A stretch of 64,000 nt of DNA. It comes from Thermoplasmata archaeon. GTDB lineage: Archaea; Thermoplasmatota; Thermoplasmata; Methanomassiliicoccales; Methanomethylophilaceae. The stretch lies in assembly GCA_015063225.1 (NCBI GenBank), contig SUSU01000005.1, positions 1 to 64,000 of the forward strand. The letters are read 5' to 3'. The position numbers were made by a program, and so were the translations under genes. Shown piece by piece: positions 9,399 through 18,236 of the stretch. Each line of letters begins with the position of its first letter. Within the stretch, counting starts at the first letter, position 1. The notes under the pieces are model-generated. The model ran no database searches and was not told where the DNA came from. It saw only the letters and a list, made by a program, of their open reading frames with translations.

Positions 9399-10798
9399 GC
9401 CCTCTTCCTTCCCGCGATGTCGTAGTAGCAATCCGTTATCGGCCGGGCGCACCTGTCCAGGGAATAGTGCTCCAGAACGGTTTCGAAAGCGTTCTCCGCG
9501 ATCCTCTTCCCCTCCTCCGGATCGTCCAGCAACCTCAATACGGCGGAGGCGAACCCCTCCGGGGTATCCTCCAGAAGGATGTTCTCCCCGGGCACCGTCT
9601 CGGCACCCTCCGCTCCGAACACTGTAGAAACCACAGGAACCTTCGCGCACCACGCGGTGGGGATCTTCACCCTCGCGCCCGCCCCTATCCACAGGGGCAC
9701 CACGAACACCTTCGCCCTGTGGAAGAACTGCACATCATCATCCTGGAAACCCCAGAAACGGACGTTCCCGTTCCTCCTGCACAATGAAATCAGATCAGCA
9801 TCCGGGATCCCGTTACCCACTATGTGCAGGACGGCCGACGGCTTCTTCTCCACTATCAGGGGCAGGACCTCCCTGATGAACCACTCCAGACCGTGGCAGT
9901 TCGGGAACCAGTTCATGCTCCCGATGTAGAGCATGTCGTAATCCTTCTCATGCTCCTCCTTGGGACAGTACTTCTCCGGGTCCATCCCGCCGCCGGTGGG
10001 CACCTGATAGACACGGGGGACCTTCGCATTGCAGAGGATGCCCGCCTCCATCTTCGACACGGCGAAAGCCGCATCATGCCACGGGAAGCAATCCGTCTCC
10101 CACACCCACATGGACTCCATGTTCCTCTGCACGGCCTTCCTCTGCCTCCCCTCGGCATAGGGGAGCCAGGTACGGAAGATCCTGTACTCTATGTTGTGGG
10201 CGTCCAGCACCAGCTTGGATGAAGGGGAAGCAGCCCTCAGCAGGGGGGTCATCCACGCCAGCTGCGAATGTTCGATCTGGATGATGTCGTACCTCTCACG
10301 GGAAACCAGATCCAGGACGTAATCCATCAGGGCGGGGCTCATGGTGGCCCACACCTCCTCCGGGATGCCCTCAGGGATACTGCCGTGGTGGGAGAGGTAG
10401 TTCTCGGCCACCAATCCCTTGGCGAACCTCACCACGGGGAGTCTCATGAGATACTCCTCGCAATCCCTCGCGTACTCCTTCCCCCAGGTGGAGAACACGA
10501 AATCCACCGAGATCCCGTCCTCAGGGGACATCCTCGTCAGGGGGTTGATTATCCTCAGGCTCCCGCCAGAGGTGGGGGGACAGTTGATGTAGTACGAGAT
10601 GTCGAGGACCCTGATGCACCCCTCCGGGACCGGAGGGACCGACTCGGTCTCCTCCCTGGACCCCTCCTGGGAGTCAACCCTGCGGTTCAGGAACTTCTTG
10701 GCGACGGCCATGGCCTCCCTGATGCCCTGTGCCCTCACTATGCCTATGAAATCCGATACCTTCTCCCTGTAGAACCCGAACTTGCCGGAACCCTTCAC
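9395..10798 (-). CDS. GT4-family glycosyltransferase, paralogue of the preceding gene
   Basis: A 467-residue GT-B enzyme that aligns with the 7821-9398 product over its whole core: CIRVLDISYYINCPPTSGG, LDAHNIEYRIFRTWLPY, DMLYIGSMNWFPNCHGLEW and WIGAGARVKIPTAWCAKVPVVST. Its N-terminal extension is shorter, about 75 residues. GTG at 10798 is chosen because no other start exists in frame before the upstream ABC ATPase. It is the last gene of a minus-strand set after a permease and ATPase, so it may decorate the glycan handled by that exporter. The tail-to-tail paralogue pair suggests inverted duplication. Confidence 0.88.
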   Translation of the reverse strand: MKGSGKFGFYREKVSDFIGIVRAQGIREAMAVAKKFLNRRVDSQEGSREETESVPPVPEGCIRVLDISYYINCPPTSGGSLRIINPLTRMSPEDGISVDFVFSTWGKEYARDCEEYLMRLPVVRFAKGLVAENYLSHHGSIPEGIPEEVWATMSPALMDYVLDLVSRERYDIIQIEHSQLAWMTPLLRAASPSSKLVLDAHNIEYRIFRTWLPYAEGRQRKAVQRNMESMWVWETDCFPWHDAAFAVSKMEAGILCNAKVPRVYQVPTGGGMDPEKYCPKEEHEKDYDMLYIGSMNWFPNCHGLEWFIREVLPLIVEKKPSAVLHIVGNGIPDADLISLCRRNGNVRFWGFQDDDVQFFHRAKVFVVPLWIGAGARVKIPTAWCAKVPVVSTVFGAEGAETVPGENILLEDTPEGFASAVLRLLDDPEEGKRIAENAFETVLEHYSLDRCARPITDCYYDIAGRKRA

Positions 10799-10848
10799 GG
10801 AGTCCCTGGAACGGACGGCCTCCTCCAGGGCGATGGGTTCCCGGGAGG

Positions 10849-11589
10849 TCAGTCGCCTCCCCCCAGCATCTCCTCGGTGTAGGCGTCACAGACCTCGCCG
10901 CATTCCCCGTACATGCGTATCTTACCGCTGTCGAGCCAGATGGCGTTGTCGCAGATCTCCTTTGCTTGACTTGGAGTCTGCGTCACCAACACGATGGTGA
11001 CCCCCTGCTCCTTCAATTCCCTGATTCTGTCGAGGCACTTCTTCTGGAACGCTATATCCCCGACGGAGAGGATCTCATCAATGACTAGCAGATCGGCATC
11101 CACGTTGATAGCGATCGAAAAGGCGAGCCTCATGTACATGCCCGAGGAGTAATCCCTCACCCTCTCGTGTATGTGGTCCCTGATCTCGGAGAAGTCGATG
11201 ATGGCGTCCAGCCTCTTGTCCACTTCTTTCTCATCCAATCCGAAGATGGAGGCGTTGATGTAGATGTTCTCCAACCCGGACATGTCGGGGTGGAAACCGG
11301 CCCCGAGCTCGATCAGACAGGAGACCCTTCCCTTGGTCTCCACGGTACCGCTGTTGGGCCTGATGATCCTTGTCAGCAGTTTCAGGATCGTACTCTTCCC
11401 GGAGCCGTTCCTCCCTATGATACCAAGCGCCTCGCCCTTCTTCACGCTGAAAGAGACACCATCGAGGACCAATCTCCCCTTGGGCTTCCCGCTCTTGTGG
11501 TAGACCACCCTCTCCTTGAGGGAGGCGTTGCTGTGGGTGCCGTAGACCTTGCGGACGTCGCGCACCTCGACGATGTTCCCGTCCTCCAT
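10849..11589 (-). CDS. Polysaccharide-export ABC transporter ATPase (Wzt/RfbB-like)
   Basis: A 246-residue nucleotide-binding subunit with Walker A GRNGSGKST, signature YSSGMYMRLAFS and Walker B LVIDEILSVGD. The ATG at 11589 overlaps the permease stop codon (ATGA), showing translational coupling. It ends shortly after the ATPase core without the long C-terminal glycan-binding or Sel1 domain, unlike the first-island ATPase at 1-930. The glycosyltransferase gene follows after 50 bp. Together they form a compact export unit for a surface glycan or teichoic-acid-like polymer. Confidence 0.92.
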   Translation of the reverse strand: MEDGNIVEVRDVRKVYGTHSNASLKERVVYHKSGKPKGRLVLDGVSFSVKKGEALGIIGRNGSGKSTILKLLTRIIRPNSGTVETKGRVSCLIELGAGFHPDMSGLENIYINASIFGLDEKEVDKRLDAIIDFSEIRDHIHERVRDYSSGMYMRLAFSIAINVDADLLVIDEILSVGDIAFQKKCLDRIRELKEQGVTIVLVTQTPSQAKEICDNAIWLDSGKIRMYGECGEVCDAYTEEMLGGGD

Positions 11590-12368
11590 CAGAGCACCTC
11601 CGCGAAGTCGGGGGAGTAGCGGTCGTAGACCAACACTCCCACGAGGAAGGTGAACAGCGCGATGGATATCGAGGTCAGCAGCGTCCACCCGGAGGGGATC
11701 TGCATCCAGTAGAGCGCGTCCTGGAAGATCTCGATGAAGTACGTGAGGGGATTGAGGCTCAGGAGTTGCTGGAAGAGATGGTTGTCCACGAAGTCCCTGA
11801 CGTACATGATGGGGGTGAGCCAGATCCACACCATGACCAATACGTTGACGAGATACTGCACATCCCTCATGTACACGTTCGCCGCGGAAAGGATCAGAGC
11901 CATCCCAAGACAGAACACAAGGAGGATGAGCATCGCACCGGGCAGGAACAGCACGGCCCAGGAGAACCCGTGACCGCACACCCCTATGACGATGAGCGCA
12001 ATCGCGATGGATATGACGAAATTCACGAACTTCGACAGCACCACCGAGATGGGGATGACAGCCCTGGGGAAGTAGATCTTCGTGATGAGCTGGGAGTTCT
12101 CCACCACCGAACCCGCCCCTCCGACCATGGAATCGCAGATCATGAACCACGGCACCATGCCCACGATGAGGTACGCATAGTAATCCTCCAGGTCCTGGCG
12201 GAAGATGATGGTGAACACCATCAGGTAAACGAGTATCTGCATCAGGGGGAGGACGAAGTTCCAGATGAACCCCAGGACGGACCCCTTGTAACGGCCCCTC
12301 ACCTCCCTCTTCACGAGATTGCGAATCATCGCACGGTAAACGAACGATTCGCGCAGAGACTCGAGCAT
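11589..12368 (-). CDS. ABC-2 type polysaccharide exporter permease
   Basis: A 259-residue membrane subunit with six predicted helices and the family motifs MIRNLVKREVRGRYKGSVLG near the N-terminus and LNPLTYFIEIFQDALYW near the C-terminus. ATG at 12368 is chosen; an upstream start at 12452 would add 28 residues rich in arginine and aromatic amino acids with no family counterpart. It overlaps the ATPase gene by one codon register and would form the transporter channel with it. Confidence 0.9.
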   Translation of the reverse strand: MLESLRESFVYRAMIRNLVKREVRGRYKGSVLGFIWNFVLPLMQILVYLMVFTIIFRQDLEDYYAYLIVGMVPWFMICDSMVGGAGSVVENSQLITKIYFPRAVIPISVVLSKFVNFVISIAIALIVIGVCGHGFSWAVLFLPGAMLILLVFCLGMALILSAANVYMRDVQYLVNVLVMVWIWLTPIMYVRDFVDNHLFQQLLSLNPLTYFIEIFQDALYWMQIPSGWTLLTSISIALFTFLVGVLVYDRYSPDFAEVL

Positions 12369-12521
12369 AGGGGAAGGATATCCGCGGCTACTAAAAAAGT
12401 TTCCACGCGCGCGCATACGCAAGGGATGAATCATCCAATGCCATAAGCACACATGTGCCAGAGATCATTCCAAAGCGCAATGTATTACAACAAACTGCGT
12501 AAGCGACACCCGTGGAGAGGT

Positions 12522-13613
12522 TCATTCGGGACCTTTCACGAACAGCTTCCTCGCGGGCTTCAGTCTCGGGAACAGGTATTCCACAATCAGGTACGAAACC
12601 ACCGCGAACGCGATGATTATCACGAACGCCTCGGGCTCCCTGCCGTAGAACCATCCCCCTCCGAACCACAGGGGGAAGGAGAGGATGATTATCATGTGCG
12701 TGAGGTACAGCGGGAGGCTGATGTTCCCCAGGAAGGAGGCCACCTTCCCGCACTCGATGTTCCAGGTGATGTCGCTGTACACCAGGGTGACCAGAACGGC
12801 GAACAGGAAGAACACCGTCGAGGAGGAATCATAGAACCTGTCGCCGTTGATGTAGATCACAAGCAAAACGAAACAGAGTATCTCCGCGAGGAGGATCACA
12901 ACCTTCCCCAATATGGTCAGGTCGTAGTGTCTCCTCAGCCACATCGCCACGCTGTAACAAACCGCCCCTATCGCCATCTCGCCTATCGCCCTCAGCATCC
13001 CCATGGGCAGTCCCCAGGGGGCCTCGGTGGTCAGGGTGATGGTGTGGACGGTGAGGTTCATGAACCCGAGGATGAAGACCCCCATCAGCGGGAACAGGAT
13101 GCGCTTGGCATAGGAGTTGAACCTGATGTAGATGGGTGCCAGTATGAGCATCCCGAGGAACATGGCGGAGAGGTACCACATGATGCCGAGATACATGGGG
13201 GTGTCCGCACCCATCCCTGCCATGTTGGCGAAGAACATGTACGGCAGGAGGTTGACAGCATCCATCACGGCATCCAGGGGATTGTACTCGCGGTAGCGGA
13301 GAGCATAGAACGCGATGACAACAATCGTCACGTAAATGACGTAGGGGTAGATCCTCTTGACCTTCTTCAGCACCATGTCGAAGGCGGACTTCGCGTAATC
13401 CCCCTGCATGTCGGAGAGATGCCTCTCGATGCTCTGAGCCATCAGCAGACCGGTGACGATGAAGAAGAACTCCACACCGTAGTGTCCGAACTTGAAGTAA
13501 CCGAGATCGGAGACCCCGTTGAGGTGGACCCCCACGATGCAAATGGCGAAGAAGAACCTGAGCACCTCGATGGTGCCGTTCTTGGAGGATTTCTTCACGG
13601 GCTCCCCTGTCAT
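12522..13613 (-). CDS. Acyltransferase family 3 (OafA-like) membrane protein
   Basis: A 363-residue multi-pass membrane protein of the AT3 family, which moves acetyl or other acyl groups onto exported sugars. The N-terminal IEVLRFFFAICIVGVHL segment has the catalytic histidine typical of this family, followed by GVEFFFIVTGLLMA. About ten hydrophobic segments follow. ATG at 13613 is preferred; an in-frame ATG at 13667 would add residues unlike the family. It stands next to the glycan-export operon and probably acylates its product. The acyl donor and target are not determined. Confidence 0.85.
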   Translation of the reverse strand: MTGEPVKKSSKNGTIEVLRFFFAICIVGVHLNGVSDLGYFKFGHYGVEFFFIVTGLLMAQSIERHLSDMQGDYAKSAFDMVLKKVKRIYPYVIYVTIVVIAFYALRYREYNPLDAVMDAVNLLPYMFFANMAGMGADTPMYLGIMWYLSAMFLGMLILAPIYIRFNSYAKRILFPLMGVFILGFMNLTVHTITLTTEAPWGLPMGMLRAIGEMAIGAVCYSVAMWLRRHYDLTILGKVVILLAEILCFVLLVIYINGDRFYDSSSTVFFLFAVLVTLVYSDITWNIECGKVASFLGNISLPLYLTHMIIILSFPLWFGGGWFYGREPEAFVIIIAFAVVSYLIVEYLFPRLKPARKLFVKGPE

Positions 13614-13670
13614 CGCATGTGAATGGATGCAGGAGTATAAGATTGTGAAGTGCCGGACCCTGCCCACGGC

Positions 13671-14708
13671 TCACGCACGCCTGTACCTCGCGGACCTCGT
13701 GGTGCCTATCTTCACGATCCTGCCCTCATTGAGCATCCTGGACAGCACGGCTTCGACGGTGCTGGGGGACACGTCCACCAGCATCTCGCATATCTCCCTC
13801 TTGGATATGGGGACTAGGGATTCCAACACGACGGACTCTATCCTCTCGGTCTTGCTGTTCTTCCTGGGAACGGCGGATATCCTCCGCCTGTCGAGGTCCG
13901 TCACGCAGCTGTTCAGGACGTCCATGAAATAACCTATGAACGGAACGTAATCGTTCCTGTTCTCGTGCCATCCCTCCGACGAGGCTTTGAGCACATCGTA
14001 GTATCTGTCCTTGGTCGCGTTTATCGCAGATTCGATGGATACGTATCTCTGTATGCTAATTCCGTGACGGTACAGCAGCAGATCCGTCAGGAGCCTCGAC
14101 ATCCTACCGTTGCCGTCGCTGAACGGATGTATGCAGAGGAAATCGAGAATCACGCAGGGTATGAGCAGCATGGGATCGATTTCGGGATTCCCGCACGCCT
14201 CCCTGTACGCGTTGACGAGAGCCTGTACATTCTCCTCGGTCTCGATCGCCGGGACAGGGAGCCATCTAATCGTCTCCTCTCCCCCGGTCCTGTCGACGAT
14301 GATGTTATCCGTAACCTTGAACGACCCGCCTCCTCCGATGCGCTCATACATGGCCTTATGCAGCCCGCATATGGTGATGTCATCGAACGGAAGCTCGTGC
14401 CAGTTCTTATGAATCAGCTCCAATGCATCCCTGTATCCTGAGATGGCGTTCTCGTCGTGTCCCACAGGTTCCGTATTGTGGAGAACTATCCCACGTATAC
14501 GTTCATCAGTGGACCCTATCCCCTCGATCGCATTGCTCCATTTCACGGATTCGATGGAAGCTATCGACATCAGCCTTGAGAACAAAACGGCATTGTTCGA
14601 GATCAGTCCATCCAGCCTATCGTTCAGGGAAATGACCCTGCGCGCGGAACCGAACAGCTTCGAAGGCAGGGAAAGATTCTCGATGAATCCGTAATCGTAT
14701 GTTCTCAT
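13671..14708 (-). CDS. Fic-domain protein with N-terminal inhibitory motif and C-terminal winged helix
   Basis: A 345-residue Fic enzyme, expected to transfer AMP or a related group from a nucleotide to a protein side chain. The catalytic loop HPFSDGNGRMSR (about 194-205) is intact. The self-inhibition motif SNAIEG (about 58-63) is also intact, so activity is probably held off until released. The C-terminal 75 residues look like a winged helix (ISKREICEMLVDVSPSTVEAVLSRMLNEGRI). ATG at 14708 is chosen because a TATA box at 14730-14738 would place the transcription start at about that base. Four iterated motifs surround this promoter, suggesting autoregulation. Confidence 0.9.
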   Translation of the reverse strand: MRTYDYGFIENLSLPSKLFGSARRVISLNDRLDGLISNNAVLFSRLMSIASIESVKWSNAIEGIGSTDERIRGIVLHNTEPVGHDENAISGYRDALELIHKNWHELPFDDITICGLHKAMYERIGGGGSFKVTDNIIVDRTGGEETIRWLPVPAIETEENVQALVNAYREACGNPEIDPMLLIPCVILDFLCIHPFSDGNGRMSRLLTDLLLYRHGISIQRYVSIESAINATKDRYYDVLKASSEGWHENRNDYVPFIGYFMDVLNSCVTDLDRRRISAVPRKNSKTERIESVVLESLVPISKREICEMLVDVSPSTVEAVLSRMLNEGRIVKIGTTRSARYRRA

Positions 14709-14714
14709 GTATTC

Positions 14715-14792
14715 AATATGCATATTATAGAATATAAAATATGCATATTATTTGTAGAATATGCAGATTATAAACACCAAAATATGCAGATT
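14715..14792 (-). promoter_or_regulatory. Fic promoter with four iterated operator-like motifs
   Basis: Four copies of AATATGCA(T/G)ATT(A) begin at 14715, 14738, 14758 and 14781, spaced 23, 20 and 23 bp, about two helical turns. Read on the minus strand, the TATA-like sequence TTTATATTC (14738-14730) lies between the first two copies and about 26 bp before ATG 14708. A protein bound to these sites would cover the promoter. The Fic protein's own winged-helix domain is a candidate. Confidence 0.65.
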
Positions 14793-14798
14793 GAGGAC

Positions 14799-16532
14799 TC
14801 AACTCCTTCTGATGTACGCATACAGCAGCGATATGACAATCACAGCCGCACCGGCCACCAGCACTATCATGTGCCCGAGGAAATCCACGTTGTTCGGGGT
14901 GATCAGCAGGATGATGAAGTCGAATAAAATCACAAGGAGCCAGTTGTTCCTCCTGACGAAGAACCTCATGATCTTCACGCCCAGGCTGTAACCCTGTTTC
15001 TCCCCGGAGCGTATGGCGCGGCGCTCCGCATCCAGCATGATCCTCTGGATGAAGGTCATGTACCTGACGATGAAGTACAGCGACGGGATCAAAACGATGA
15101 AGTTCAGCAGCAGCACCACTATGGACGAGGCGTACATGCTCAGCTCGTCGGGGGTGTGGGCGTTCACGTACTCGGTGATGTCCGAGTTGGTCATGATGAA
15201 CACCACCTCGATGATGGCGATGATGATCACGTTGACGTAAACTGTCGCCAGACCGGTCTTGAACTTGTTCTGCGTGCTCTTGGATATCGATGATATACGA
15301 TCGTAGATCACGCCGCGCTTCACGTCCATGGCGTGATAGGCTCTCTGGATGAAGCGGGGGCTCTTGAACGCGAAGGCGCCGATGACCTTCTGGTTCTGGG
15401 TGTTGATGACCGGCAGAGCTATCATCGATACCAGCGCCGCACCGATGACGGCGGTGTAGAAGTCGTTGGATATGATATTGGCACCCAAAGCCTCCTTGGA
15501 GATGATGAAGGCGAACTCGCCCATCGCCACCAGCGCGATCGACGAATGGTAAGCGAGGGCCATGGGCTTGTTGCCCACGAAGAACGCCAATACGACGGAG
15601 CCGAACTTCAGGAGGAAGTAGATGAGGTAGATGATGAGGATGGGGATTATGTTGTTCGCCAGCCCCTCCACTGAGATCTGCATCCCGATGGAGATGAAGA
15701 ACATCATCATGAACACGTCCTTCATGGGGGAGACGTGATCCTCAATCTCCTTGGATGCGTTCTTGGATTGGGAAACTATGACACCCGCCAGGAAAGCGCC
15801 GATGGCCATGGACATGCCGATCATGATCGACAGATACGCCAGACCGAAACAGATGCCGAGGCCGATGATGACCTGCACCTCGGCGGGCATCTTCTTGTGG
15901 AGCCAGTCGAAGAACTTCGGCAGCAGCGCGATGCCCACCACGATGGCGGTGATCATGAAGGCGATGATGAGGACGAACATCCAGATGATGCCGTCGAGGT
16001 CCATGCTGCTCCCGCTCATCAGCGGGGAGATGGCCGACAGGATGAGAACCTGGAACACGTCCTCCACGACCGTCACCAGAATCAAAGATTCCACGTCGGA
16101 GTGGGACATGTTCTTCTGGTCCGCCAGGACGATGGTGACCACGGCGGTGGAGGAACCGGAGATGATCGCTCCGAATATCAGGGCCTGGAGGGAATCCAGA
16201 CCCAGCAGCATCCCGCCGAGCACTATCCCGCCCACCAGGATGATGGGCACCTGGATCATAACCACCAGGATGGCGAACGAACCCATGCGGCGCAGCTTCG
16301 TGAGGTTGAGCTCCATCCCGATGCAGAACATCATCAGGGCGAGACCGATGTCCGACAGGAACTCCACGATCTCGACGGTCTCCTCACTGGCCCACCCGAC
16401 GGCGGCGATGATGATACCGCTTACCAGGTAACCGATAACGGCGGGCATCTTGAACCGCTTGAAGACGATCGAACAGAACCCTCCCAACAGCAGGAGGATG
16501 GCCATGTTCAATACCAGCAGTTCCTCTTCCAC
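14799..16532 (-). CDS. CPA2-family cation:proton antiporter with extra C-terminal membrane domain
   Basis: A 577-residue monovalent cation/proton antiporter of the KefB/NapA group, exchanging Na+ or K+ for protons across the membrane. The core (residues 1 to about 380) has some twelve helices including GYLVSGIIIAAVGW, LALMMFCIGMELNL, and GAIISGSSTAVVTIVLADQ followed by VESLILVTVVEDVFQV. No RCK/TrkA nucleotide-binding domain follows. Instead there is a charged stretch and four more hydrophobic helices, which is not the usual KefB arrangement. Start ATG 16532 gives the family N-terminus. No ion specificity can be assigned. Confidence 0.88.
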   Translation of the reverse strand: MEEELLVLNMAILLLLGGFCSIVFKRFKMPAVIGYLVSGIIIAAVGWASEETVEIVEFLSDIGLALMMFCIGMELNLTKLRRMGSFAILVVMIQVPIILVGGIVLGGMLLGLDSLQALIFGAIISGSSTAVVTIVLADQKNMSHSDVESLILVTVVEDVFQVLILSAISPLMSGSSMDLDGIIWMFVLIIAFMITAIVVGIALLPKFFDWLHKKMPAEVQVIIGLGICFGLAYLSIMIGMSMAIGAFLAGVIVSQSKNASKEIEDHVSPMKDVFMMMFFISIGMQISVEGLANNIIPILIIYLIYFLLKFGSVVLAFFVGNKPMALAYHSSIALVAMGEFAFIISKEALGANIISNDFYTAVIGAALVSMIALPVINTQNQKVIGAFAFKSPRFIQRAYHAMDVKRGVIYDRISSISKSTQNKFKTGLATVYVNVIIIAIIEVVFIMTNSDITEYVNAHTPDELSMYASSIVVLLLNFIVLIPSLYFIVRYMTFIQRIMLDAERRAIRSGEKQGYSLGVKIMRFFVRRNNWLLVILFDFIILLITPNNVDFLGHMIVLVAGAAVIVISLLYAYIRRS

Positions 16533-16666
16533 GAGTGCACCTGTTCAGGCGCTAAATCGTCCCTGTATTAAACTGTGCGCGTGCGAGTCTTCGAAATCAA
16601 CGTACGCGGAGATGTTTACGGGGAAGGAGGGGATCCTCCCCCGCGTTGCAGTTTCCGATGTCTGGC

Positions 16667-17083
16667 TCATGCGCGGGCGGCACTGCGGATGCCGTTCCTC
16701 GCGGCACGCCCCAGCCACATCTCCGCCTTGGACGGGGAGGTCTCCACCCCGATGCCCTCGCGGTACATCTGACCGATGTAGTACTGAGCGAGGGGGTCGT
16801 CCTTCTGCGCCGCCTTCCTGAACAGGCGGGCGGCGGTCTCCTCCTTCAGGGGGGCGCAGTCCCCGTTGAGGTACATCGATCCGAGGATGCGCAGCGCGTC
16901 GGTCTGACCGGTGAGCTCCGCGGAGTAGTACATCGCCTCCGCACGGCGGGGGTCGCGGGGCACGCAGACGCCCTCGTAGTAGAGCCTTCCCAGGGTTATG
17001 CACGCCATGGCGTCGCCGCTCTCGGCGTGGTCGATGAGGGCGACGAGGTCGCCCGGAGATATCACGGTGTTCTCTGAGTCCAT
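16667..17083 (-). CDS. Sel1-repeat protein
   Basis: A 138-residue protein made almost wholly of three to four Sel1-like repeats (ACITLGRLYYEGVCVPRD, AEAMYYSAELTGQTDALRI, AQYYIGQMYREGIGV). Such helical hairpin arrays mediate protein-protein contact. There is no signal peptide or membrane segment. ATG 17083 lies about 26 bp after the TATA-like sequence TTATATACG on the minus strand (about 17116-17106), so the message may be leaderless. The partner is unknown. The same repeat type is fused to the exporter ATPase at 1-930. Confidence 0.85.
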   Translation of the reverse strand: MDSENTVISPGDLVALIDHAESGDAMACITLGRLYYEGVCVPRDPRRAEAMYYSAELTGQTDALRILGSMYLNGDCAPLKEETAARLFRKAAQKDDPLAQYYIGQMYREGIGVETSPSKAEMWLGRAARNGIRSAARA

Positions 17084-17245
17084 GATACCATATGTCTTAC
17101 CAACGTATATAATGTGTAGGTTGTTATAAATGTTATAACTTCCGCCGTCAGTAACGTCACAGAGGTGTCCGAAAACATTGGATTCATCCGAATATGCTAA
17201 CTCCCGGGCGCGGTTTCATATTATAATTAGGAAAATAACGTGTCC

Positions 17246-18232
17246 ATGGACACCAACGATGGCTCCGACGGTACCCTCAAAGTGATCTACAGCACCAGAA
17301 AATGGAAGGAGAAATGGGACACACGCTTCAAGATCCTCATGCAGGAAGTGCGCATACTCGTACCCATACTGCAGGGCTACATACCCGAACTCGAAGGCCT
17401 CTCTGATTCCCAGATTATCGACCTGCTCCCGATGGAGGAGGACGGGAAGCACGTGAGATTGTCGCAGAGCGAGTACGTCGACCCCTCGGGCGTCGTGAGA
17501 ATGGACGTGGTTATCCACGTATCGGGAGGGCACGGAGTCGAACCTTTCATCCTGCACATGGAGAGCGAATCTAGTTTCCACAGCCACTTGCTGATTATGA
17601 AGAGGGGACTCTACTACCAGTCCCGTCTGACGAACTCGCAGAAGGGCAGCGGTTTCATGAACGACGACTACTCTTCCCTAGTGCCGGTGGATTCGCTGTG
17701 GTTCCTCAGCAGGGTGCCGAAGAGGGATGCGGGCTCGGGATATAGACTTCGGACTTCCGTGGTTCCTTTCGAGGGACGTCCGCTGCCGGCGGGTATATCC
17801 GTGGGAACGGCGCTGTCCGATATCGGAGTGATCTGCTTGGCACCGCCCAGAGAAGGGGACCCGGACGCGGACCGCCTCGTAGGAACGCTCCTGTACAGCG
17901 ATGAGGCCCTGGATGATAATATGAGCTGGCTCCAAACATTTTTAAATATCCAAGAAGGAGATGAATCACTCATGAGCGAGATTGAAAGCATCAGGGACAT
18001 ACTCGGCGGCCGCGATTTGGAGATCTACGATTCCGCTTTCGAAGAAGGCGTGGCACAAGAAAGGGCCAGAAAAGATGCTCAAATCGTATCGGATTTCGCA
18101 GATGTCGCGATGGCCCATCTTCACGAAAACGATGTTTCTCCCAAAGAGGCTGTCGAGAAGGTTGTAACCCTTACGAATTATCGTGACCTCGTGCTCGAAG
18201 AAGTCATGCGGAGACTCGCGAAGAAGGAGTGA
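17246..18232 (+). CDS. Rpn/PD-(D/E)XK nuclease family transposase-like protein
   Basis: A 328-residue protein resembling the Rpn (recombination-promoting nuclease, PDDEXK) family. The nuclease-like core shows RMDVVIHV (Asp 87) and FILHMESES (Glu 106, Glu 108), then RGLYYQSRL. The usual E-x-Q/K is E-x-E here, so catalysis is uncertain. The C-terminal 86 residues begin with an in-frame ATG at 17972 and are repeated as a separate gene immediately downstream. TATA-like bases near 17218-17226 favour ATG 17246; GTG 17240 is also possible. In bacterial Rpn systems the C-terminal segment is also made separately and inhibits the full-length toxin. Confidence 0.7.
   Translation: MDTNDGSDGTLKVIYSTRKWKEKWDTRFKILMQEVRILVPILQGYIPELEGLSDSQIIDLLPMEEDGKHVRLSQSEYVDPSGVVRMDVVIHVSGGHGVEPFILHMESESSFHSHLLIMKRGLYYQSRLTNSQKGSGFMNDDYSSLVPVDSLWFLSRVPKRDAGSGYRLRTSVVPFEGRPLPAGISVGTALSDIGVICLAPPREGDPDADRLVGTLLYSDEALDDNMSWLQTFLNIQEGDESLMSEIESIRDILGGRDLEIYDSAFEEGVAQERARKDAQIVSDFADVAMAHLHENDVSPKEAVEKVVTLTNYRDLVLEEVMRRLAKKE
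17940..17974 (+). promoter_or_regulatory. Possible internal promoter and start for the Rpn C-terminal domain
   Basis: Inside the Rpn-like gene, the TATA-like sequence TTTTTAAATA around 17938-17947 lies about 26-28 bp before an in-frame ATG at 17972. GGAG at 17957-17960 is also present with a long 11-base gap. Translation from this ATG would give an 86-residue protein equal to the domain duplicated downstream. This is sequence geometry only; transcription is not shown. Confidence 0.45.
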
Positions 18233-18236
18233 TCCT

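Noticed and set aside
12453-13622. Long plus-strand open frame of 389 codons
   Set aside because: It is antisense to the acyltransferase gene; its translation is low-complexity, rich in His, Glu, Asp and Pro, with no family motifs. The minus strand encodes a clear membrane enzyme.
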